Assembly: GCA_026545765.1 (NCBI GenBank)
Contig: CM048841.1
Coordinates: 105,621,542 to 105,685,541, forward strand
Length of the DNA: 64,000 nucleotides
Source of the DNA: Plantago major
Taxonomy: Eukaryota > Streptophyta > Magnoliopsida > Lamiales > Plantaginaceae
Direction of reading: 5' to 3'
Below the pieces are notes generated by a model. That model saw only the letters and a program-made list of their open reading frames with translations. It did no database searches and was not told the DNA's origin. Made by a program: the position numbers and the translations under genes. Positions 36,752 to 46,169 of this stretch are shown here, one piece after another (position 1 is the first letter of the stretch; each line of letters starts with the position of its first letter).

Positions 36752-36770
36752 TGGGGGGGGGGGGGGGATA
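36752..36770 (+). other. polypurine tract of the copia element
   Basis: A run of fifteen G residues (36753-36767) directly before the 3' LTR, in the expected place for plus-strand priming. Confidence 0.8.
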
Positions 36771-37181
36771 TGTTGGTGATTTTAGTGTCATCAACTCATT
36801 TTAGTAGTGATGTGATTTACTAGAGACCTATGCGATCTCACGTTAAGGCTCGGAACGAGTTCGGGTAGTGCGGAGTGCACGCTTGTTGAGCTAACGAGTT
36901 ATCGGCCGCAGATCAGAACCCCCTCAACCGCTTAACGGCTTCGACTTTGTACTTCTACAAATTGGAGGATTCGGTCTCCAGAACAGATATACGAAAATCT
37001 TACATCCTCTCTATTTTTCTGATCGAAATTCATATAGCCTGAATTAGATTGCCTTCTTGGATTATCCCCGCAAGGAATTCGTGTAACCCAGGCAGTAAAT
37101 TGGGTCGAATTATCTTGTTCGGAAAGTGACTACACGATCCATAGAAGATTTCCAGGATTATCACCACCCAAATTTCCAACA
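36771..37181 (+). repeat. 3' LTR of the copia element
   Basis: 411 bp, same ends as the 5' LTR, followed directly by the AAAAG target duplication. Confidence 0.92.
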
Positions 37182-37833
37182 AAAAGTTGATTAAAGTTGA
37201 CTTTAAGCAAAAGTCACTAATATTTGATATATCATATAAAAAGCAGGTTAAAATTGTAAAAGCAAAAGTGTTAGTGTTTGCAAAAATTAATTTAATTAGT
37301 TATTTTTAATTGAAAAAAAATTACTACTTGCTTAAAGTAGTTAGAAGCAGCTATTGGGTTGCTTCTCTGCTTCTAGCGGTTACCTGTTTTTTTTCAGAGA
37401 AGTTGCAGCAGAAGTTTTAGTATAAAACACTAAAAAATTACTTTTACTACTTGAAAATCATAAAAGCACTTTATTTAAGCATTTGCAAATACAAGTATAT
37501 ATATAGAGAAGTCGTTTAATTTGTTCAGATCGATAAAAACAGTTTTTCTATACTACCATGAGGTTTTATGGATGATTTCAAAAGAGAATTTGCGAACCCT
37601 TCGACTCAAAGCAGACACTGTATATTATACGAACGTCACTGTGTATATATGGTCATAGTGTCGGACCAAATGGCCAGGTCTCTGATCGTTCCATATAACT
37701 AGGCCAACTTACGTCTAAATTCCGAACCGATCACAAACTGCGCACTTGAAGGTTTTGGACATGTAAAAGGCAGTAATATTAAATTAAACCGTTGAAATAA
37801 CATATACAGTATATACTTAATTAATGTCTTATA

Positions 37834-38066
37834 CTCACTCTATTTCAGAAAAAGTGTTACAACTTTCCGTTTTCGACGTTTCACTAAAAGTGTTACAATT
37901 TCCATTTATGGAAACTAATTAAATAATAAAACTCCCTACCTTTCACTTTTATCACAATATGCCACTCATTTAATCTCTAATAATCACAGGGCCCACTTGT
38001 ACTTTCTACTTTTTATTAAAATTGGTACAAATTCAAATTGTAACAATTTATCCGAAATGGAGGGAT
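37834..38066. mobile_element. Stowaway-type MITE
   Basis: Left end CTCACTCTATTTCAGAAAAA, right end inverse of it (…CCGAAATGGAGGGAT), TA on both sides. Related to the MITE in UFL1 intron 17 (16191-16448), but more diverged. Confidence 0.75.
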
Positions 38067-38784
38067 TATCAAAGAAGACAACAATACGACATATGTAAAT
38101 TGATCATCCTGTTTGATTCTATCTCAATCAAACTCAGATTCTTCTGTTATGCATGTGAGCTGTCTGTTGTTACTTGTTAGCACCCTGTAAATATTAGTAA
38201 TATTAATAAGTTGACTAGAATTGTCAATACATATAACAATACACGAATTCAACTTTAAGAATAACTCATCTCTAATTCGTATTTTATTATATTACGTTTT
38301 GTATTAGATATCTTCTAGTATAATTTAGTTTTCAGGAAAAAAAAAAAAACAATTTTATTAAAGAAGTTGATTACTAATAGAATTCTACCTTGTTTAGTTA
38401 TATAGATATCATAGTCTTTTACTATTAGGCTACTAACTAATGTATTTATATGTATGGGTAATTTTCACGCAACCACCTTTTTAGATGCCCTATGAATGAT
38501 TAGGTCCTTAATGAGTCAGAATTTATGATGAAGTCTAATTTGAGTTTGAAGTTTGACTTTCTGCAAAAAGTCTTGTTTGCCCCTCTATCTAATCATTTCT
38601 TAAAAAATACATGTTTTATCTTATTACACATTTGTCTCAAATATTTTGTGATTTACAATATTAACATATACTACTTCAATATAATTCATAGGACTTTCAA
38701 ACTATTAAAAAAAAAACCCAAATTATAAAACTTTTCATATTTTCATCCATCTTCTTCTTCAACTCATAAAAAAAAAAAAAAAAA
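38067..38784. other. intergenic sequence
   Basis: AT-rich with poly-A runs, no gene seen. Confidence 0.6.
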
Positions 38785-38865
38785 AGCTTCCATGGAAGCT
38801 CCAAACCGGAGCTTGGAAGCTCCAAAATCGGAGCTTCCAAGCTCCAGATTCGGAGCTTCCTAGAC
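38785..38865. repeat. cluster of short palindromes on GGAGCTTCC
   Basis: GCTTCCATGGAAGC, GGAGCTTGGAAGCTCC and GGAGCTTCCAAGCTCC follow one another within 80 bp. Each is self-complementary or pairs with its neighbour, giving a cruciform-prone block. Confidence 0.8.
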
Positions 38866-38879
38866 GGTAGTGCTGTTAA

Positions 38880-39165
38880 ACGAGCCGAGCCGAGCCGAGT
38901 ATTGTGATACTCGACTCGAGCTTGAGCTCAAACGAGCCGAGCTTTGACAAAACGAGTAAAAAAAGGGCTCGAACTCGAAAAATTACGAGCTTTAACGAGC
39001 CTTATCTATAAAAATTTTAAAAATATGTATAAAAAATATAAATTTATTAAAAAAATTACTCTTAACGAGCTTTCTCGCTCGACAATCTAAACGAAAAGTG
39101 AAACAGTTACCGAAATCGAATCGAATCGAGCCGAGCCGAGCCCTCGGTAAGGCTCGACTCGCATA
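38880..39165. repeat. CGAGCCGAG-rich dispersed repeat
   Basis: Dense in CGAGC, GAGCC and their inverses, with an inverted layout (AAACGAGCCGAGCCGAGCC at the left, GAGCCGAGCCGAGCC near the right). A short relative lies near 8540-8600. Such blocks are common as dispersed, probably transposon-derived repeats in plants; I cannot name the family. CACTA I begins directly to its right. Confidence 0.6.
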
Positions 39166-39440
39166 CACTACAAGAAAACAGTGGTTTAGCGACGGAATTA
39201 TCCGTCGCTAAGCCACTGTTGATCCGTCGCTAAGGCATGACAACTTTAATGACGGATAGGCGATCGCCTTAATGACGCGCCTCTAAGCAATTAGCGACGG
39301 ATTTTTATCCGTCGCTAATAGCCACAGAATTGGCGACGGATAGGTCGTTGACCCTCCGTGGCCATTAGAGACGGATAATTATCCGTCTCTAATCTAATTA
39401 GGGCTAGAACGCACTAATTCGTAGTTTAGCGACGGATAAC
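39166..39440. repeat. terminal and subterminal repeats of CACTA I
   Basis: The CACTACAAGAAAA terminus is followed by several copies of TCCGTCGCTAA and the inverse TTAGCGACGGA, many arranged as hairpins. In En/Spm such subterminal words bind the TNPA-type protein; here that is inference. Confidence 0.85.
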
Positions 39441-39659
39441 TGTTTTTTTTATTTTTTTAAAAAAATTATTTTATAATTTTCACCTGTTTTTTCAACAAAT
39501 ATAATAGTGATATGTCACAAAGGGGAAATTGCATTAATTAACAACAACGATTCGTCCAAAAAATAAATTATTCAAAATAAAGTCTACATATCCGAATATA
39601 AATCCAAATATCCAACAAAGTAAAAAGTAGCATAGTATCCAAAACATCACAACATCACT

Positions 39660-39754
39660 AAGACGAGGGGTATTACGCTCATATACAAGCGTGAGCTCTT
39701 CCATCCTCCGATTCATACGAGCACGCTCATCCCCGAGATTTCCAATCTCGGTCT
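39660..39754 (-). pseudogene. Ptta-type gene of CACTA I, 3' end
   Basis: The frame ETEIGNLGDERARMNRRMEE continues the coiled-coil tail of the second CACTA gene. It is separated from its upstream part at 40896 by CACTA III. Removing CACTA III with one TCT copy gives an uninterrupted frame reading NEAVTPLQTEIGNLGDE. Confidence 0.7.
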
Positions 39755-40895
39755 CACTAAAAAATCATGTAGCGACGGATAGATCCGCTTCGATACCATT
39801 ATCCGCCTCACCTCTGCGACGGATAGAAAATCCGCCTGGAGCCTGGCGGCGGATAAAAATCCGTCGTCAATTCGACGGATTGACGACGATTGACCTTTTT
39901 TTAAAAAAAATGATTATGGGCGACGGATAGGTCTATCCGCCCCATTTTTTTTTAAAATCAGATAATAATTTTATATTCAGATAATGGATTAATTCCTGCA
40001 GTGGTGGCGTGGTGGTGGTGGGTGTGGTGCGGTGGTGGTGGGAGGTGGTGGTGGTGGAAGGTGGTGGTGGTGGTGGAGGAGATGGTGGTGGTGGCGGGTG
40101 GTGGTGGTGGAGGAGATGGTGGTGGTGGCGGGTGGTGGTGCGGTGGTGGTGGGAGTAGAGAGGTGGTGGTGGTGGAGATGGTGGTGGAGGAGGATGGTGG
40201 AGGAAAGGAGGTGGTGGAGGAGATGGTGGTGGTGGCAGGGTGGTGGTGGTGGGAGGAGAGAGGTGGTGGTGGTGGTGGTGAGATGGTGGTGGAGGAAAGG
40301 AGGTGGTGGAGGAGATGGTGGTGGTGGGAGGAGAAAGGTGGTGGTGGAGGATGGTGGTGGTGGGAGGAGAAAGGTGGTGGAGGAGATGGTGGTGGTGGAG
40401 GATGGTGGTGGTGGGAGGAGATGGTGGTGGTGGAGGATGGTGGTGGTGGGAGGAGAAAGGTGGTGGTGGGAGGAGGAGGAGAGAAGTAGTGGAGAAAAGG
40501 AGGTGGTGGAGGAGATATATTATATTTTTTAGGTTTTAGCGGATAGATTTTGATATATCCTTCGCTAATTTTTTTTTTTTTTTAATTTTCCGGCCTTGTA
40601 GCGACGGATAAATCTATCCGTCGCTACATAGCGACGGATAGATTTATCCGTCGCTAAAAATAGCGACGGATAAATCTATCCGTCGCTAAATTTTTTTTTT
40701 TTTTTTTTATAATTTTGGTCAACGCTCTGTAGCGACGGATAATTTTATCCGTCGCTACAGAGCGACGGATAACCTTTATCCGTCAAGCAAGCGACGGATA
40801 GAATCCGTCGCCCCAAGTAGCGATCCGTCGCTACAGGGGCGACGGATTTTATCCGTCGCCCCTTTCCGTCCCGTTACGGATGGATTCTTGTAGTG
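39755..40895. mobile_element. CACTA III, non-autonomous, inserted in CACTA I
   Basis: 1141 bp flanked by the 3-bp target duplication TCT (39752-39754 and 40896-40898). Ends are CACTAAAAAATCATG at the left and, read inwards, CACTACAAGAATCC at the right. Both sides carry subterminal GCGACGGATA/TATCCGTCGC arrays (39765-39950 and 40595-40865). The centre is a G-rich simple-sequence block instead of a gene. It depends on a transposase from elsewhere, by family rules one that reads the same subterminal words. Confidence 0.9.
40000..40515 (+). repeat. GGTGGTGG-rich minisatellite
   Basis: About 500 bp made of GGTGGTGGTGG, GGAGGAGA and GGAGGATGGTGG units in irregular order, with almost no C on the plus strand. 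Long open frames across it (poly-Gly, poly-Trp, poly-Val) are a by-product of composition. The plus strand has very many G-runs of 2-3. Confidence 0.9.
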
Positions 40896-42660
40896 TCTGG
40901 AGAGGAGTCACTGCTTCATTCACCATCTGCTCGACCTGCCCCTATGTGTAAACACCACCATGTCCCTGAGATTGCTGCTGGGACACGGAGAAGCTCTGCG
41001 TCACTGTCTCGCCATAACTACCAAGACCATAAACCCGACCCTTGTTGTCGGGTGGGTTGACCTGTAGAAAGATCCGGTCTTGTTCTTCCACGGACAACTC
41101 CTCACCCTCGAGTAGCCTCTCCGCAATGATCTACTCCACCTCACTCTGTAATAGTCAAGTGTATACGAAATGAGCTACAATTTCATATTTAATTTATAAT
41201 ACACATGCATATACAACTGTAACACTTAGCAAATACACATACAACAATAAGCTCGGACTTCTGGTCCACCCAAACGCCGTTCTTGAACTTCCCCATCTTC
41301 ATTTGCTCTAGGCAAGTCTTGGGTTGGTTCATGTTTAGCTAAAGAACATTATATATTGCAACAAGTAGTTAGTAAGTTGGTAGGAATGCAAACAAGTGGT
41401 AAATTGGTATAACTGAAAGCAATACACATGTGTACAAATCATGTTGTAATCAGAACACACATATATATACTTACCGACATCTGACGATCAGTGACAACAG
41501 TGATGCTGGCGAGCCACTTACCATCTCGCTGGCTCAAATGGTTCTGCATGTTCTTGTAGGACTGATCCTCGACGTGATTAATGCTCCAATACTCATGCCA
41601 CATAGCCCACTCTTCGTCCCCAATATGCCTATACTGTGGCGGCTTTCCTTTGTCTCGGTATTTTTTCATGTCAGCCACCATATGCCTATACAGGTCAGAG
41701 CCCAAACTCTCGAAAACAGGCCACATTTGGGGAATAAGGCCAGTCGGAATGTAGTATTTTTTCTACATTCCAATTCCATTCAAAGTAAAAATTAATGCCC
41801 CAAGGTCACAATTTCAAGATAAACAATGGTGCATTTCACCCAAGTGGCTAATATACCACACAAATTGTCCTAGAATTTACTAACACAATGGCGACTAACA
41901 TATCACCCAAGTAAGTGGCTAACATACCACACAAATTGTCCTAGAATTTACTAACACAATGGTGACTAACATATCACCCAATTAAGTGGTTAACATACCA
42001 CACAAATTGTCCTAGAATTTACTAACACAATGGTGACTAACATATCACCCAATTAAGTGGCTAACATACCACACAAATTAGTAAACTAGTTCATTAATCG
42101 ATTCTCTCTACAAATAAAGCATTGTAACATTTACCACAACAAATTGTAACATTTAAGCTACCAAGCTCATCAAAGTAGAAGTGCTTCGTCTCAGCCTTGA
42201 GTGTGCTCCACTTTTCGCCTCCCTGGCCCGGCAACTCCCTCCTAAGCTTGAATATCTCATGCAGGTCGTCTGAAGATTGCTGAGGCCACAACCTGCAGTT
42301 ATGAATGACATATAGAAGAGTATATATTTATTAGACAATTCATGTGACATATATATAAACACTTATCTTAAGTTATGTTCTACAAATGTATATATAATAC
42401 TGACTTCCTCCTGCCATTAGGGAACAACACCAACTTCCCCTCCCACGTAGCACCATCGACGATCTCGGTATATGGACACCCGTCAAAGGTAATCGTCTCC
42501 GCCCATAACCACCACAGACGTCCCCATGCTTGATCCATCGAGTCGACTAACATGAGAGTAGTTGCCGATCCACTGTGGTATACTCTCGTGATCGATGGTG
42601 AACCCTGGGGTCCCACTAGAGCTGGGAATCTGGTAACTACACTTTCTTTGCCGGGGCATC
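40896..42660 (-). pseudogene. Ptta-type second gene of CACTA I
   Basis: Minus-strand blocks by comparison with CACTA II: about 42660-42403 (start after a TTTTTGTAG acceptor; ends …LVLFPNGRRK at a GTCAGT donor), 42292-42160 (ELPGQGGEKWSTLK), 41760-41475 (YRHMVADMKKYRDKG, QNHLSQRDGKWLASI), about 41345-41235 (MKMGKFKNGVWVDQK) and 41150-40896 (VNPPDNKGRVYGLGSYG). NKGRVYGLGS-type words followed by a coiled coil are typical of the C-terminal part of plant En/Spm-type transposases. A stop interrupts the last block near 40945. The TNPA-like protein is thought to bind subterminal repeats; that is family knowledge. Confidence 0.75.
41825..42085. repeat. 71-bp minisatellite in an intron of the CACTA I Ptta gene
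   Basis: Nearly four units starting at 41825, 41887, 41958 and 42029, each containing GGTGACTAACATATCACCCA, AGTGGCTAACATACCACACA and AATTGTCCTAGAATTTACTA. The middle units are exactly 71 bp. A related array is at the same gene position in CACTA II (61730-61905). Confidence 0.92.
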
Positions 42661-42770
42661 TACAAAAAGCACATGACAAACACAAATAAATTGTATTAGT
42701 ATAAATGAAGACATGAATTGGCATGTAATGGGAAAAGTAAGCATATAACAATTAAGATACATATACTACA

Positions 42771-43335
42771 CTACACTACACACATACTCTGATCCTCGTC
42801 ACCAATGGTTAAGTCTACATATATGTCTTCGTGCAGGTCAATGTACTCATCACGAGCGTCTACAGGATTTCTCGCTGTTTCATCGACAACCTCTTCTTGA
42901 TACGAGTTGGTAGTTGATTTGTCCTTATGAACGTACTCAACTCTGGAGCGGGCTTGTATGTGTATCGCTGCCAACCAGTCCGCCTTATCGCGTTTTAGGC
43001 TTGGATATTCAATGAACATCACTTGACGTGCCTGATTTGCCAAGACAAAAGGTCCGTACTTAGTACGGTACCTCCTCCTATGGTTAATCCCAACCATTTG
43101 ATATTGCTCGTGCACCCTCGTACCATTTTGACCGGGATCATACCAGTCGACATCAAACAGAACGGTTCTTTTCAGAGGCACACCGGCTTATTCAAGCCTC
43201 ACAATTCGTTTAAGTTTTCCATAGAAATCAAACAAATCATCACTCCATTTTGATCAGCCCCTTTCACACACACCCCACAATTGCTAGTAGACTTGGACGT
43301 GTCAGAATCCATTGTGTGAAATCTAAGACCATTTA
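42771..43335 (-). pseudogene. DUF4216 part of the CACTA I transposase, C-terminal portion
   Basis: Continues the frame broken by the gypsy insertion: IVNGLRFHT on the minus strand just left of 43340. It is followed, after a stop at about 43190, by PLKRTVLFDVDWYDPGQNGT, RRYRTKYGPFVLANQARQV, YPSLKRDKADWLAAIHIQAR and an acidic tail (EYIDLHEDIYVDL). This order matches CACTA II at 63100-62541. Confidence 0.8.
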
Positions 43336-43340
43336 CTATG

Positions 43341-44271
43341 TGTTGATACGGAAATATGTCCAATCCGTCATAAAGGACCTAGGAACGAATCCTAAGGCAT
43401 CCCAAGTCATCCAATGGATCCGAGACACTTTGGTCCGAGCCAACGGTCTGATCCGGGCAGACCAACCATGGTCCGAGCCACATTGAAAGAAAGGGACGAA
43501 GGATTTGGACCTACAAGGCCCGACCCGGAACCGTAGGTCCGACCCACCTTGGTCCGAACCTCTCTGGAAAAGGAGCATAGTGCTAAGTCAGTACCCTCTC
43601 CGACCCAAGGACTCCGATCCGGATGTCAACTCGGATCCAGCATGACCATCTCATAAAGCAACCAAGCAAATGGGAACCAAAGAGTGAGATGTCCAACCAG
43701 AGCTCGAATCGGAAGAGTTGGATGCGGGAGAACTTCCTCAATCGACACCAAACATGGTCCGGACCAATCGTCCGGACCCATCTCTCCGAACCTGGGAACT
43801 CGGCAGAACTAGTCACATCCTCAAGAACTCTCCCAATAATGACCAAACTACCCCTAAAGCCCAAGATGGCATGGGCTAAAGCTTCATTGTTGGGCTATGG
43901 GCCTCATATTAGCATTGGTGGCTCAACTCGCCGCATACATGGAGCAATCCTAGCAAGGCCTTCCATTTTGATGATAGCCTATAAAAAGGCACACATCCCC
44001 ACAAGATCAAGTAAGTCATCTTACAAGTCACTTCACGATCCCAATCCCGAGTATTATACAGAGTTGATCTTCAGTCACTCTCGAGTAAAGTCTCATCCCG
44101 GTTTGACACTTAGCAAACCGCACTAACCCCCCACTCAAGTGTGCGTGTCCTTACCAAGTAGTTGGTCATTTGGTTCTTACGTATTGGTCCTTACCTAGCA
44201 AGGAGCTTCTTACCTGCACCCATTAGTGGAGTTGCAATAAATCTAAGTAGTTGGGGAGTTACACCTCAACA
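43341..44271 (+). repeat. 5' LTR of the gypsy element
   Basis: 931 bp, starts TGTTGATACGGAAATATG and ends CCTCAACA. It is followed by TTTTGGCGCCTGTGGGA, the primer-binding region. Confidence 0.93.
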
Positions 44272-44320
44272 TTTTGGCGCCTGTGGGAATCTTTACAAAA
44301 GTCCGTTCTCTTCAAGAATG

Positions 44321-46139
44321 GCAAGAACAAGAAGGTCCACAAGAACCAACACCGCCATTGGTACGCCTGCTCCAAGACAAAGGGGAAGACCTCTCACTAG
44401 AAGAGGTGGGGTAGCAAGAGTTTCAACAAGAGAAGTAATAGATGATCCAAGTGATGGCCATACCGCTAGTCTTTCTTCTGGCGAGGAAAGAGCCATTAAT
44501 CCACCAGTAAGGATCCAGACACTTGGGGACGAAGGACAGGTTCCTCCGTCAGGACCACATGGTCCTCCTCCAGGAAGAAACTTTACCCTTCCGAATGGAT
44601 GATCATCATTCCCTAGTGAGTTCGGGTTGAATGAGAATCATTTGGCCTCTTACTCACCACTATTCAAGGATGCTTTGGATCAAACAACCTCCACCTCCTC
44701 AAACCACCCCGCCACGCCGATCCAAGGCAAGTGAACCCGCTCAATCAAGAAATGAGCACCGTCCTATCCAACAAAGGCTGGGGGAACAAGCTCAACCAGA
44801 AGACCTGAGACATCTTCTCAATAGAAGAGCCGCTGCTTCTCATGAACAACGAGGGAGAAGTCCAGAGGTGCCACGAGTAGACGAAGTGGGAACCAGTCGG
44901 CGAGGAGCTCAACAACAAGCGCCTGGAGATCAAATGGCGGAAAGCATCCCGATACTTCCAATCGATGATCTTCCTCCAGATGTAGCTATCAACCCGAATC
45001 GTGAAAGACGACACCGAAAGCAGATCTACCTCCAACAGAAGGCCCTGGAAACACAAATTGCCACCTTGAGCAAGATGGTCAAAGCACATGAGAAGGTGGT
45101 AGTTAAAACTCCCAACCCTCTGTGCGATGAGATCAGAAGAGAAAGGAAGCGCCCCGACTGTGTTATCCCAAACCTTGAGCATTACTATGGAGATACTTGC
45201 CCTGTAGGGCATCTTACTAGATACGAAAGTAAGATGGAAAGCAATGGACTCAACGACAACATGAAAGCTCTCAACTTTTCCACCACACTCTTTGGAGAAG
45301 CAATGGATTGGTGGACCTCACTACCTAATGGTTCCATCAAATCTTATGCGGACATCGCCTCCATTTTATTGAAAAGGTTTGAGAAAGCAAAGAGAAGGAA
45401 GAGGTCAGTTGAGCACCTGGCAGGCATAATCCAGAAAGAGCATGAGGACCTTAGAACCTTCCTTGACTGCTTCAACGCTGAAGTACGACAGGTAGAGCCT
45501 CATAGCATCAAAGAGCGGGTCCGACACCTATATGATAATACTTATAATGATGAGCTTAGAAGGAAGCTTTCCAACGAAGAAATCACCACTGAAAAGTATC
45601 TGGAAGAGATCTGCGAAGGAGTCTTGTATGGAGAAGATTACCGAAGAAATGTCCCGATAAGAGCAGGGATAAAGAAGGGGAAAGAACAAGTACGACAGGA
45701 ACTCCCTCCTCGTCAAGGGAAGTTCGAGCAAAAAAGAGATCTCAGGGACATGAAAGAATTCCGTAGAGAAAGAACTCCACCTAGGAGATACGCCGAGTAT
45801 ACTCACCTCAACAGACCAAGATCCGACATCTTGGCTTCTATTGTTGAAAAGGACCTAGATATACAATGGCCTAAACCTGTCAAGAGCAGCAAGAAGAGTA
45901 AATTTTCTAAAGACTACTGTAGGTTCCACAAGCAGAAAGGTCACCCGACTGAGGATTGCATCCAGCTGAAGACAGAAATCGAAAGACTAGTGAGAAGTGG
46001 GAAGTTGAAAGAACCAACAGGCGAAGAAGAACCCTCCAGGCATAGAAAGAATGAGCAGAGAAGAGAGGAGCGTGATTCCGAACCTCCGACAGGATCTTTA
46101 CCACCACCTCCAGCGGAAATCCCACCTCGGCATGCCTAA
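44321..46139 (+). CDS. gag region of the gypsy element (fossil)
   Basis: Begins MARTRRSTRTNTAIG after the primer-binding region. A retrotransposon gag domain lies at about 45170-45650 (LNFSTTLFGEAMDWWTSLP, HLAGIIQKEHEDLRTFL), and a His/Cys-containing C-terminal part (CRFHKQKGHPTEDC) near 45917. The region makes the structural protein of the particle in live relatives. Part of a broken element. Confidence 0.85.
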
Positions 46140-46169
46140 AGATACCAAGGGTACTGCGAAGATACAGAA

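Larger units (their letters stand above)
31627..37181 (+). mobile_element. Ty1/copia LTR retrotransposon fossil with both LTRs
   Basis: Bounded by the 5-bp target duplication AAAAG (31622-31626 and 37182-37186). LTRs are 31627-32205 and 36771-37181, both starting TGTTGGTGATTTTAG and ending TTTCCAACA. Gag starts near 32234 and carries a CCHC knuckle CWKCGKPGHFKKDC near 32996. The protease motif WWIDSGATTHVC is near 33210. Integrase spans about 33600-34250, reverse transcriptase about 34780-35400 with YVDDML near 35274, and RNase H about 35560-36140. The order PR-INT-RT-RH is that of copia. A G-rich purine tract precedes the 3' LTR. It is broken, with several breaks, though all domains are recognisable. 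The shared LTR parts are very similar by eye, so it is fairly young. Confidence 0.93.
31578..37492. mobile_element. possible MITE split by the copia element
   Basis: Left arm from 31578 (GTTTGTAAATACTTTTACTTG) and right arm ending near 37492, read inwards GTATTTGCAAATGCTTAAAT, are imperfect inverted repeats. They flank the copia insertion closely on the left and by about 300 bp on the right. Taken without the copia the host element would be roughly 360 bp. No certain target duplication. Confidence 0.4.

Noticed and set aside
40001-40539. Three overlapping open frames of 78-166 residues, rich in Gly, Trp and Val
   Set aside because: They are forced by the GGT-rich composition; all three plus frames are open and none shows a domain.
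39166-40865. CRISPR-like short direct repeats (TCCGTCGC words)
   Set aside because: Spacing is irregular, copies are inverted as often as direct, and they lie next to CACTA termini in plant DNA.
39166-40895. A single 1.7-kb CACTA element between the two visible CACTA-type ends
   Set aside because: The flanks do not match (ATA at left, TCT at right). The inner end at 39755 has the TCT flank that matches 40896-40898, and the coding frame of CACTA I resumes across 39755-40895.
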